From Chryseobacterium kimseyorum (GTDB lineage Bacteria > Bacteroidota > Bacteroidia > Flavobacteriales > Weeksellaceae): a DNA stretch of 64,000 nucleotides. Shown here one piece after another: positions 37,001 to 43,910 of the stretch. Made by a program: the position numbers and the translations under genes. Each line of letters opens with the position of its first letter. Within the stretch, counting starts at the first letter, position 1. Below the pieces are notes generated by a model, which did not search any database, had not been told where the DNA came from, and saw only the letters and a program-made list of their open reading frames with translations. The stretch lies in the NCBI RefSeq assembly GCF_025971945.1, contig NZ_JAPDHW010000004.1:248001-312000 (forward strand), in the 5' to 3' direction.

Positions 37001-37568
37001 CGTATTTAGTAGTATTACTATTAGAAGTATTTATACAAGGTGAACTGTACTCATACTGCCAGTAAATATTAGTTGCTTGTGCAGCCGTTTGTACATACTC
37101 TGTATAAACAGCAATGTTACTTCCCGCTGTATAAACAAAATTTGTAGAATGCTCAAATTTCTTATCACCCGCCGTACTACCAACTGCAGCTTGAGGATCA
37201 GCGTTGTACACCATTACAGCAGTACCCGTTTCAGTAGCCCAATCTATAGCTGCACTACCAAAATCAACAGCTGAGGTATTTTTAAGATAAATCTTAAAAG
37301 TTGTTCCCGCACCTAAACTTCCAGAAGCCGTAGGTCTTCTGAAAAAAGTTGAGGTGATAGTACCTCCAGTTAGACCTGTAAGCTGAGAAGCAGGAATTAT
37401 AAATGCCATCCGCTGTTTGTCATTGGCAGTAGTACTGCTTCTCATCACCGAATAAGAAAAATTGTCCACATTTGTGGAGCAAGTACTTACCGGTACATTT
37501 TGTCCTAAATACGATTGATAAGAAAAAACACTTATCAACAGTAGAAAGAATAAATTTAGTTTTTTCAT
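34035..37568 (-). CDS. Secreted multi-FN3/adhesin-domain protein, T9SS type A sorting domain (trio member 3)
   Basis: A 1177-residue exported protein. Signal peptide about 1-22. Region 23-225 is a beta-rich N-terminal domain. Two FN3-like segments (about 228-415) share TPGGTNVMNGVDVGNVTTYTL and TSGGSDILNNVDVGNVTTYTL, an internal duplication. A choice-of-anchor J-like domain (about 418-600), FN3, a second adhesin-like domain (WFFTQGINLTAGTAYRIQYK), FN3, and a PPC-like segment with NVGGNVWYTVVVPASGSLTI follow. The tail is LKIYPNPFADVLN to QTIKAIKK. It shares its C-terminal half with trio member 2. Expected at the cell surface; the ligand is unknown. Confidence 0.88.
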   Translation of the reverse strand: MKKLNLFFLLLISVFSYQSYLGQNVPVSTCSTNVDNFSYSVMRSSTTANDKQRMAFIIPASQLTGLTGGTITSTFFRRPTASGSLGAGTTFKIYLKNTSAVDFGSAAIDWATETGTAVMVYNADPQAAVGSTAGDKKFEHSTNFVYTAGSNIAVYTEYVQTAAQATNIYWQYEYSSPCINTSNSNTTKYVNTTSAFGATLTSTNYRRPVIGFDATFPPAVAAPACTTMSSPASNATGVSVNPTFTWAPVTGQNAATSYLINLGTTPGGTNVMNGVDVGNVTTYTLPSATTLNFSQQYYVTIIPKNSIGNATGCTERSFTTGNVACPPVTSPASAAVGVLTTPTITWTASSGATGYKITMGTTSGGSDILNNVDVGNVTTYTLANALNNSTIYYYTVNAYSGTNNSASCTVRSFTTVCTAENAPTATQVFSTYLPACWTAAKGTVAASSTLTYGTSKWASESGFANTGTNAGVRINLYDANPGDWLISQEINLGSTPGLYRVKYKMAVTSYLGTTAQTTLGSHLVRLIVSTDGGATWSNTNVIKTYTGAAAYSSTGQTETVNLTAYSGSVKVAFVATTTSTTPDIDFHIDDFVVEAIPSCEAPTAITSSLVTTSSATISWTAPATVPANGYEYYYSTSNTAPTAATAASGTSTAATAPLSGLASATTYYVWVRSVCSTSSSSVWSTSGTFTTLCNATGVPYTLDFTSVTTPALPTCTSAVNSGSGNTWVTYSPGATGFTGNVLNYTFNSTNAANTWFFTQGINLTAGTAYRIQYKYGNNGGTTYPEKLKVAYGTSATSASMTNQLVDNGNITNTAAATAFADFTPATTGVYYFGFQAYSNADMNRLYVDDINIDVAPSCSEPTALVVSNVTTTAANLAWTAPATAPANGYEVYYSTTSTAPIATTTPTLTVTTTSTPLSPLATGTTYYVWVRSNCGATKSVWTPVVSFTTLIPAPANDNCSAPITITPGATFAQNPLTGTTVGSTNTPALTATCLATPTNVGGNVWYTVVVPASGSLTIETAAVTGSPLTDTVVSVFASCSSTTSIGCDDDSGTDAFSKLTLTGQTPGTTLYISVWKYSTATDGQFQISAYDASLATSETVQVKNDLKIYPNPFADVLNISDVKNVKSVSIVDIAGRLVKTIDKPSSALQLRDLNSGMYMVILNMNDGSKQTIKAIKK

Positions 37569-37830
37569 ACTTAGTTAAAATTAAAATTAGGGGGTGAAAT
37601 TACTAAATATTTGACATACAAATCAAAAATTTTCTTAATTTTTTATGCACATCGCATGAAAACGGCTAAAATATTAAACATTTATTAAACAATCATTTAA
37701 TTATTTACCAAACTTAAATGAACTTAAAACCATAATTAATTGATTAATAACAAATTAATATTAAATTTCAAAAATTCCCTGATCAGAAAATAGTACGATG
37801 ATCATGCAGTTTATACTCATTATAAACAAA
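37569..37830. other. Gene-free intergenic stretch
   Basis: AT-rich sequence between the dnaE terminator and trio member 3, both transcribed leftwards. I see no open frame with coding character and no full -7 box close to the trio member 3 start. Confidence 0.6.
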
Positions 37831-37854
37831 AAAAGTGACGCGAAAGTCACTTTT
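37831..37854 (-). terminator. Terminator of dnaE
   Basis: Perfect 9-bp stem AAAAGTGAC / GTCACTTTT, 6-nt loop, followed on the minus strand by a T-run. It begins 22 bp past the dnaE stop. Confidence 0.8.
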
Positions 37855-37875
37855 AAAATTGTTATATTTCTTTAT

Positions 37876-40800
37876 TTAATTAAGATAAAATTCATATTTA
37901 TTAAGCAGTTGAATTTCTTTAATTAAATCTCCATTCAGATCAACAGAATACCTCATCGACTGGAGTTCCATATCAGAATTCTCTTCAGAATTTTTAATGA
38001 AAATTTTAAATTTTTGATTTCCTTTATTGTGATCAAGAACATTTCTGAAAAACTCTAAATCTTCTCTCCTGAAATCCATAACATCCATAACCAGTGAAAT
38101 ACTTTTTGCGTACTTTTCAAATGCTTCCTGAAGTTCGATGACGTCTATGACATTCACAAAAACTCTCCCATCTTTTACCTGAGCATATTTGATTTTTAAA
38201 ATCACAAATCGCTGTACTTCAAGTTTTTCTTTCAAACGCATATAATCGCGATCTCCCAACCTGAAAGAATACGAACCGGAATAATCTTCTAAAGTTAAAA
38301 ATGCAACCTTTTCGCCACTTTTAAAACCATCTTTTACAACATACTCGGTAATCAAACCTGCCACAGTATATTCTTTTCCACTGCCGCCATTTTCTCTCTC
38401 TTTCTGCAGTGTTTTCCAGTCTTTCTTTTTTTCTTCAAATAATTCTGCTGGTTTATTAGCAAAAGCCTGCTCTTTGTAAGCGTCAACCTCATCAAGATTT
38501 AAAAATCCAAAATTACCTTTAGGTTCGGCTTTTTTCGCTGCTTCTTCTATAATCTCCTCTTCTCCTGCGACAATATCATCAGAAATGATTTCAGTAATAT
38601 CCACTGCTTCATCTTTATCATCTGTTTCCAAAATAGGAACTTCATCAATAACGACTTTCACCTCGTCTTCTTTTTCTAAAACTGCTTTTTTAGAAAGTCG
38701 ACCCTGCATAAACTGATAATGATACTTAAATTCGTCAAGTGGATGCGCAGAAAGATAAAATCCTATGATTTCTTTTTCTTTATTCAATTTGTGCATGTTG
38801 GGCCATTCAGGACATGGAAGCAATTTAGGCTGTTCAATCTGAACCTCGTCGGCAAAATCTGCAAACAGAGAATTTTCCATTTCATTTTTGCTTTCCTGAA
38901 AACTCTGTCCGTATCTGATAAGTCGCTCCAAATTGGTTCTTCCCGCCATGTCAATATCAAAATACTGACCTCTGTGATACATACTGAATTCGTCAAAGGC
39001 ACCGGCAAGAACTAAACTTTCCGCTACTCGCTTATTCATTTGAGACGGCAGAATTCTTTCAAAAAAATCATAGATATTTTTAAATCTTCCGTTGGCTCTT
39101 TCCTTGGTAATTCCTTCACTTGGTCCTTCACCAATCCCTTTTATTGCACCAAGACCAAAACGAATCTGGCCTTTTTCATTTACCGAAAATTTATAATGAG
39201 ATTCATTGACATCCGGTCCCAAAACATCAACGCCGATACTTTTGCAATCCTCCATAAACATCGTTATAGAGTCTGTATTGTTAATGTTGTTACTCATTAC
39301 ACTCGCCATATATTCTGCAGGATAATTGGCTTTCAGATAAGCTGTTTGGTATGCGATTAGGGCATAACAGGTCGAGTGAGATTTGTTGAATGCGTACTCT
39401 GCAAAGGCTTTCCAGTCATTCCATATTTTTTCCAATGGGCCTTCATCCAGATTATTTTTTTTGCCTCCTTCTATAAATTTAGGGTACATTTTATTCAGAA
39501 CTTCAATCTGCTTTTTACCCATCGCTTTTCTCAACGTATCCGCTTCACCTTTAGTGAAATTGGCTAATTTCTGAGACAGAAGCATTACCTGCTCCTGATA
39601 TACGGTAATTCCGTAGGTTTCCTTCAGGTATTCTTCAGTTTCGGGTAAATCATAAATAATTTCTTCAATTCCGTGTTTTCTATTAATGAAATTTGGAATA
39701 TATTTAATAGGTCCAGGTCTGTACAAAGCGTTCATGGCAATCAAATCGGCAAAAACCGTCGGTTTCAGCTCACGCATATATTTCTGCATTCCAGGACTTT
39801 CATACTGGAAGATCCCTACCGTTCTACCCTCTTTAAACAGCTGATAAGTTTTGGCATCATCCAGAGGAATTTCATCCGGATTAATATCAACGTTATATCT
39901 CTGCTTTACTAATTTTAATGCATCTTTAATGATTGTCAGCGTCCGCAGACCCAAAAAGTCCATCTTCAAAAGTCCTGCACTTTCCGCAACCGAGTTATCG
40001 AACTGAGAAACCAAAATATCGGCATCTTTCGCAGCAATCGTGACCGGAACCAGATTACTCACATCTTCCGGCGTGATAATCACTCCACAAGCATGGATTC
40101 CTGTATTTCGGATGCAACCCTCCATTTTTTTTGCACTTGCCAAAACCCCGTGACGCGCATCATCAGGTGTATTGAGCACATACTTCATTTCGTCAACCAG
40201 CTGCTGCTCTTCAGGTTTAAGCTTATCATATTTCGATAAGGCCTTTGCAATATTCATCCCCGGACTTGGCGGAATTAATTTTGCAATATTATTGGTATCA
40301 GGAATGGGTAAATCTAAAACTCTTCCCGCATCTTTAATTGCCGATTTCCCACCCAAAACGGAGTAAGTGATAATTTGTGCAACCTGATTTTTACCGTATT
40401 TTTCTACAACCCACTTAATAATTTTATCACGTCCTTCATCATCAAAATCGATGTCAATATCGGGCATGGAAATCCTTTCCGGATTCAGGAATCTCTCAAA
40501 TAGCAAATCATATTTAATGGGATCCACATTGGTAATTCCGGTGCAGTAAGCCACAACAGAACCTGCTGCAGAACCACGGCCCGGACCAACCCAAACACCC
40601 ATTTTCCGTGCTTCATTACAGAAATCCTGCACGATCAAAAAGTAACCGGGATACCCTGTGTTGGCAACTACTTCAAGTTCGAAGTCCAGCCTTTCTTTTA
40701 TCTCATCAGTAATTCCTGTTTCTGTATATCTTTTTTTCGCGCCCTCGTAGGTTAAGTAGGTCAGATAAGCCATCTCCCCACGCTTTCCGCCATCAACATC

Positions 40801-42543
40801 ATCTTCAGCATGTAGGAATTCTTCAGGAATATCAAATTTAGGCAAGAGAACATCTCTTTTTAAAGTGTAGGGACTGAATTTTCCTGTAAATTCTTCGTAC
40901 GCGTCAAATGCATCAGGGTAATTCAGAAAAGCTTCCTTGATTTCGTGTGAATTTTTAATGTAATATTCTCCCGCAGCCAATCCTCTTCGCTTCCCAAAAC
41001 CTTTTCCGACTGGCGTTGTAAGTTTTTCACCGTCTTTAATACAGCTTACAATATCCTGAATATTGGAGTCGTCTTTATTGGTATAGTAGGTTTGATTTTG
41101 TGCTAAAATTTTAACGTTATATTTATCCGCAAAATGCAATAAAACATCATTCAAATGCTCTTCTTCAGGCAGTTTGTGATTCTGAATCTGAACATAAAAA
41201 TCATCTTCGAAAGTTTCTTTCCACCACTTGAAAAGCTCCTCACCTTTCTGTTCTCCCGTATTTAAAATAGCATCAGGAATATCTCCGTTAATCCCGGAAG
41301 TCAGAGCGATTAATCCTTCTTTATATTCAGCAATCACTTCACGGCTGATCCTTGGAACACCGAAATAAAATCCTTTCAGGAAACCAATACTGGAAAGTTT
41401 AGCTAAATTTTTATACCCATTAAAATCTTTTGCCAGCAAAACCACCTGCGTTCTTCTGTCGGGATCATCTTTGGTAAACTGCTTCTGTTCGTAACGGTCG
41501 GAAATATAAAATTCACATCCTACAACAGGAATTAAAGGTTCAGAAACAGGTTCCGTTTCATTAAACTCCGTTCCGTTCTCTTCAGCTTCCTGCTTTTTGG
41601 CTAAAAATTCTTTATGTTTTTTTGATCGGTCTGAATTGGTAGATTCAACAGCAGAAACAAATTTAAAAGCGCCCATCATATTCCCCAAATCGACCATACC
41701 GACCGCAGGAAAATTTTCGTCTGTTGCTTTTTTTATTAAATCATTAATGCTGGAAGTCGCTGTCAGTGTTGAGAAAACACTTTTGTTATCAAAATTAAAA
41801 TATCTTCCTAAATCGATATCGTCAATACTTCCGACATCAGACTGCTTTTTCTTGTTGTTGAAATCTGCAACCTGCCTTCTGATAATGATTCCAAAAGGTT
41901 TGATCGGATTCGGATGTAAAGTTTTAAAATACGCTAACTGATCTTCCGAAGTTTTTAATACCTCAGCCGGAATAATTCCGATACGCATCATTTCGAAAAA
42001 AACCTGAGCTGTAGCATTCACGTCGGCTGCAGCGTTGTGCGCTTCATCAAATTTATGACCGTATAATTTTTCATATAACTCTTCCAGTTTCGGAGATTTA
42101 TATCTACCTCCTCTACCACCGCCAAGCTGACAATAATCTGTTCCCAGAATCATGGTATCTGCTTTTGGCTTTTCCTGAAGATTATCCTGAATATTTTTTC
42201 TGAAAAATTCTGCCCCGACAATGTTGTAATCAAACTCTACATTGTGTCCGGAAACAACCCGTACCCTTTCTAAAACTTTTGAAAATTCCTCTAATATTTC
42301 CTGCAGATCACGACCTTCTTCATTGGCAATCTTTGTGGTAATTCCGTGAATTCTTGCCGCATTAAATGGGATATCGTAACCTTCCGGTTTAATTATATAA
42401 TCCTGGTTTTCAATTAACTGCCCGTTATCATCATGCAACTGCCATGCAATCTGAACCATTCTTGGCCAGTTGTCTGAATCTGAAAGCGGTGCGTTGAAAT
42501 TTTTTGGTAAACCTGTGGTTTCTGTGTCAAAAACTAAATACAT
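37876..42543 (-). CDS. dnaE: DNA polymerase III alpha subunit with fused N-terminal DEDDh exonuclease
   Basis: Replicative polymerase, 1555 residues. Residues 1-190 are a DnaQ-like exonuclease: ExoI DTETTGL (6-12), ExoII SGHNVEFDYN, ExoIII HNAAAD (H167/D172 approximately). The PHP domain follows (about 250-480), but the usual HxH-x-HT and DHGN ligands are replaced (FSTLTATSSI near 256; VDLGNM near 281), so its metal site appears lost. The polymerase core has GPGRGSAAGSVVAY and the catalytic PDIDIDFDD (about 690-698), then GIHACGVIITP and the fingers. HhH and OB-fold regions complete the C-terminus. Proofreading is probably supplied in cis by the fused exonuclease. Transcribed alone. Confidence 0.96.
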   Translation of the reverse strand: MYLVFDTETTGLPKNFNAPLSDSDNWPRMVQIAWQLHDDNGQLIENQDYIIKPEGYDIPFNAARIHGITTKIANEEGRDLQEILEEFSKVLERVRVVSGHNVEFDYNIVGAEFFRKNIQDNLQEKPKADTMILGTDYCQLGGGRGGRYKSPKLEELYEKLYGHKFDEAHNAAADVNATAQVFFEMMRIGIIPAEVLKTSEDQLAYFKTLHPNPIKPFGIIIRRQVADFNNKKKQSDVGSIDDIDLGRYFNFDNKSVFSTLTATSSINDLIKKATDENFPAVGMVDLGNMMGAFKFVSAVESTNSDRSKKHKEFLAKKQEAEENGTEFNETEPVSEPLIPVVGCEFYISDRYEQKQFTKDDPDRRTQVVLLAKDFNGYKNLAKLSSIGFLKGFYFGVPRISREVIAEYKEGLIALTSGINGDIPDAILNTGEQKGEELFKWWKETFEDDFYVQIQNHKLPEEEHLNDVLLHFADKYNVKILAQNQTYYTNKDDSNIQDIVSCIKDGEKLTTPVGKGFGKRRGLAAGEYYIKNSHEIKEAFLNYPDAFDAYEEFTGKFSPYTLKRDVLLPKFDIPEEFLHAEDDVDGGKRGEMAYLTYLTYEGAKKRYTETGITDEIKERLDFELEVVANTGYPGYFLIVQDFCNEARKMGVWVGPGRGSAAGSVVAYCTGITNVDPIKYDLLFERFLNPERISMPDIDIDFDDEGRDKIIKWVVEKYGKNQVAQIITYSVLGGKSAIKDAGRVLDLPIPDTNNIAKLIPPSPGMNIAKALSKYDKLKPEEQQLVDEMKYVLNTPDDARHGVLASAKKMEGCIRNTGIHACGVIITPEDVSNLVPVTIAAKDADILVSQFDNSVAESAGLLKMDFLGLRTLTIIKDALKLVKQRYNVDINPDEIPLDDAKTYQLFKEGRTVGIFQYESPGMQKYMRELKPTVFADLIAMNALYRPGPIKYIPNFINRKHGIEEIIYDLPETEEYLKETYGITVYQEQVMLLSQKLANFTKGEADTLRKAMGKKQIEVLNKMYPKFIEGGKKNNLDEGPLEKIWNDWKAFAEYAFNKSHSTCYALIAYQTAYLKANYPAEYMASVMSNNINNTDSITMFMEDCKSIGVDVLGPDVNESHYKFSVNEKGQIRFGLGAIKGIGEGPSEGITKERANGRFKNIYDFFERILPSQMNKRVAESLVLAGAFDEFSMYHRGQYFDIDMAGRTNLERLIRYGQSFQESKNEMENSLFADFADEVQIEQPKLLPCPEWPNMHKLNKEKEIIGFYLSAHPLDEFKYHYQFMQGRLSKKAVLEKEDEVKVVIDEVPILETDDKDEAVDITEIISDDIVAGEEEIIEEAAKKAEPKGNFGFLNLDEVDAYKEQAFANKPAELFEEKKKDWKTLQKERENGGSGKEYTVAGLITEYVVKDGFKSGEKVAFLTLEDYSGSYSFRLGDRDYMRLKEKLEVQRFVILKIKYAQVKDGRVFVNVIDVIELQEAFEKYAKSISLVMDVMDFRREDLEFFRNVLDHNKGNQKFKIFIKNSEENSDMELQSMRYSVDLNGDLIKEIQLLNKYEFYLN

Positions 42544-42677
42544 AAATTCTGTCTGACTTTTATTTAAAAAAGAATGTAAAGTTAGTGTAAATTTTGGTTT
42601 TTTTCACAATTTCGGGTTTGGGAATCTTCGGTGATTTACTAACATCTGTAATATTTAAACAGCACTCAAAATTAAAT

Positions 42678-42708
42678 ACAAAATACTTTGTTTAACTATG
42701 TATTTTGT
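42678..42708. promoter_or_regulatory. Candidate operator: 9-bp inverted repeat upstream of padR
   Basis: ACAAAATAC (42678-42686) and GTATTTTGT (42700-42708) are perfect reverse complements with a 13-nt gap, centre to centre about two helical turns. It overlaps the promoter of the PadR gene, so PadR autoregulation is a fair guess. A second partial motif, ATGT N10 ACAT, overlaps its right side. Confidence 0.45.
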
Positions 42709-42718
42709 TTTACATTTG
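42687..42718 (+). promoter_or_regulatory. Promoter of padR with -7 box abutting the start codon
   Basis: TTTG (42687-42690), 20 bp, then TACATTTG (42711-42718): both halves of the Bacteroidota consensus. The box ends 4 nt before ATG 42723, predicting transcription to begin at or next to the start codon. Confidence 0.55.
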
Positions 42719-42722
42719 GAAA

Positions 42723-43055
42723 ATGAATAAAGAATTTTTAGAGAAATGGCAGTCACAGGTCAAGAAAGGAACTTTGTCATTCATTGTTTTGCTTGTACTA
42801 AAGGAGAATGAACTTTATGGTTATGAACTGATTGAGAAAATAAAACTGCTGACCAATATCGAAATTGCAGAAGGCACTCTTTATCCGTTAATGAATCGAT
42901 TAAAAACCGATAATCTACTTGAATCAAAATGGGTTGAGCAAAAAACCGGAATCCCAAGAAAATATTATTTCCTTACCGAAACCGGAAAAAAAACTCTTGA
43001 GGAAATGAAAAATCAGTGGAATGAATTACAACAAACTTTAACTAATTTAATTTAA
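42723..43055 (+). CDS. PadR family transcriptional regulator
   Basis: A 110-residue winged-helix protein from ATG 42723 (MNKEFLEKWQSQVKKGTLSF). A TTG at 42705 is in frame but lies inside the promoter, so the ATG is preferred. The family landmarks are LVLKENELYGYELIEKI, ATG-like recognition helix region IAEGTLYPLMNRLKTDNLL, and GIPRKYYFLTETGKKTLEEM. The next gene, 3 bp downstream, encodes a membrane protein of the HAAS/DUF1700 kind, the standard partner of PadR in this arrangement. The upstream 9-bp inverted repeat suggests autoregulation. The inducer is unknown. Confidence 0.92.
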   Translation: MNKEFLEKWQSQVKKGTLSFIVLLVLKENELYGYELIEKIKLLTNIEIAEGTLYPLMNRLKTDNLLESKWVEQKTGIPRKYYFLTETGKKTLEEMKNQWNELQQTLTNLI

Positions 43056-43058
43056 ATA

Positions 43059-43670
43059 ATGGAATTTAAAAAAATACACTTCAATGATACTGCTGCAAAA
43101 AAAATATATGAAGATTATATTAAACAAATTCAGGCAGCAACAAAAAAACTTAGTAAAGACGATCAGATTGACATTCTGATGGAAATGAATAGTCATATTT
43201 ACGAAAGTTTAAGTCAAACTGAATATGATTGCAATGAAGTACAAAAACTCACGGATACCCTTGGAAGAATCGGTATTCCGAATGAGGTTTTAAAACCTTT
43301 AATTGCTGAAAAAAAATTAAACCAAGCAACAAACACTTTCAATCCTATTCATATCTTTCACGCACTCATCCTCAATTTTTCTCACGGAATTATTTATTTT
43401 ATATTTTTCATTCTGTACTTATTTCTTTTTGCATTTGTAGTGTTGATTTTTGGAAAAATATTTTACCCCGATCACGTAGGATTCTATTACAAAAAGGGAG
43501 AAATCTTTCAGTATGGCGGGTTTTTAACCAATAACAATTTTCAACAGTATGAAATGTTAGGAAATTGGTTTATTCCTGTAACAATATTGTTAGGTGTTAC
43601 ATTCTATTTTCTGATAACTTTATTGTTAAAATTAAAAAAGTCACTTGCTAAAAATAAAACCAAGTTGTAA
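43059..43670 (+). CDS. HAAS/DUF1700-type membrane protein, partner of PadR
   Basis: A 203-residue protein. The N-terminal ~85 residues are helical and soluble (YEDYIKQIQAATKKLSKDDQ; ILMEMNSHIYESL; LTDTLGRIGIPNEVLKPLIA), matching the HAAS domain found in small membrane proteins next to PadR regulators. Then come two or three membrane helices (about 101-137 and 170-192) with an exposed loop between them, and a basic tail. HAAS proteins are thought to sense or transmit envelope signals together with PadR; no catalytic motif is visible. Start ATG is 3 bp after the padR stop, so the genes are co-transcribed. Confidence 0.72.
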   Translation: MEFKKIHFNDTAAKKIYEDYIKQIQAATKKLSKDDQIDILMEMNSHIYESLSQTEYDCNEVQKLTDTLGRIGIPNEVLKPLIAEKKLNQATNTFNPIHIFHALILNFSHGIIYFIFFILYLFLFAFVVLIFGKIFYPDHVGFYYKKGEIFQYGGFLTNNNFQQYEMLGNWFIPVTILLGVTFYFLITLLLKLKKSLAKNKTKL

Positions 43671-43703
43671 TAAAAAACATTACAATACCATCCAGAATCA
43701 TAC

Positions 43704-43745
43704 AACCCTGCCAGCGTTTTAAACGCTGGCAGGGTTCTTTTTTTT
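43704..43745 (+). terminator. GC-rich palindromic terminator
   Basis: Arms 43704-43719 and 43721-43736 are perfect 16-bp reverse complements around a single T, core CCTGCCAGCG / CGCTGGCAGG, followed by CTTTTTTTT. It ends the padR operon. GC content far exceeds the surroundings, which suggests a mobile repeat family. Confidence 0.8.
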
Positions 43746-43896
43746 GGAAATAGATTTAAAAAAAAATGAAGTTATCTTATACCAAACCTTTAAAATTATT
43801 CTTCTTTAGTTTTAAAATTCCTTCCCAGTTTTTGCAGGTAAGCACAACCAACCTATCAATTGTTAGGCAATAATTTTCAAAAATCCAAAATATGTT

Positions 43897-43904
43897 TATC
43901 TTTG
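43897..43904 (+). promoter_or_regulatory. -7 box abutting the E1 alpha/beta start codon
   Basis: TATCTTTG, full TAnnTTTG match, ends 6 nt before the ATG at 43911. It supports that ATG over any upstream start and predicts a leaderless or near-leaderless mRNA. No -33 TTG at usual spacing. Confidence 0.45.
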
Positions 43905-43910
43905 TCTTCT

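Noticed and set aside
43860-43910. Upstream in-frame start for E1
   Set aside because: The extension lies across the -7 box; ATG 43911 fits the family start.
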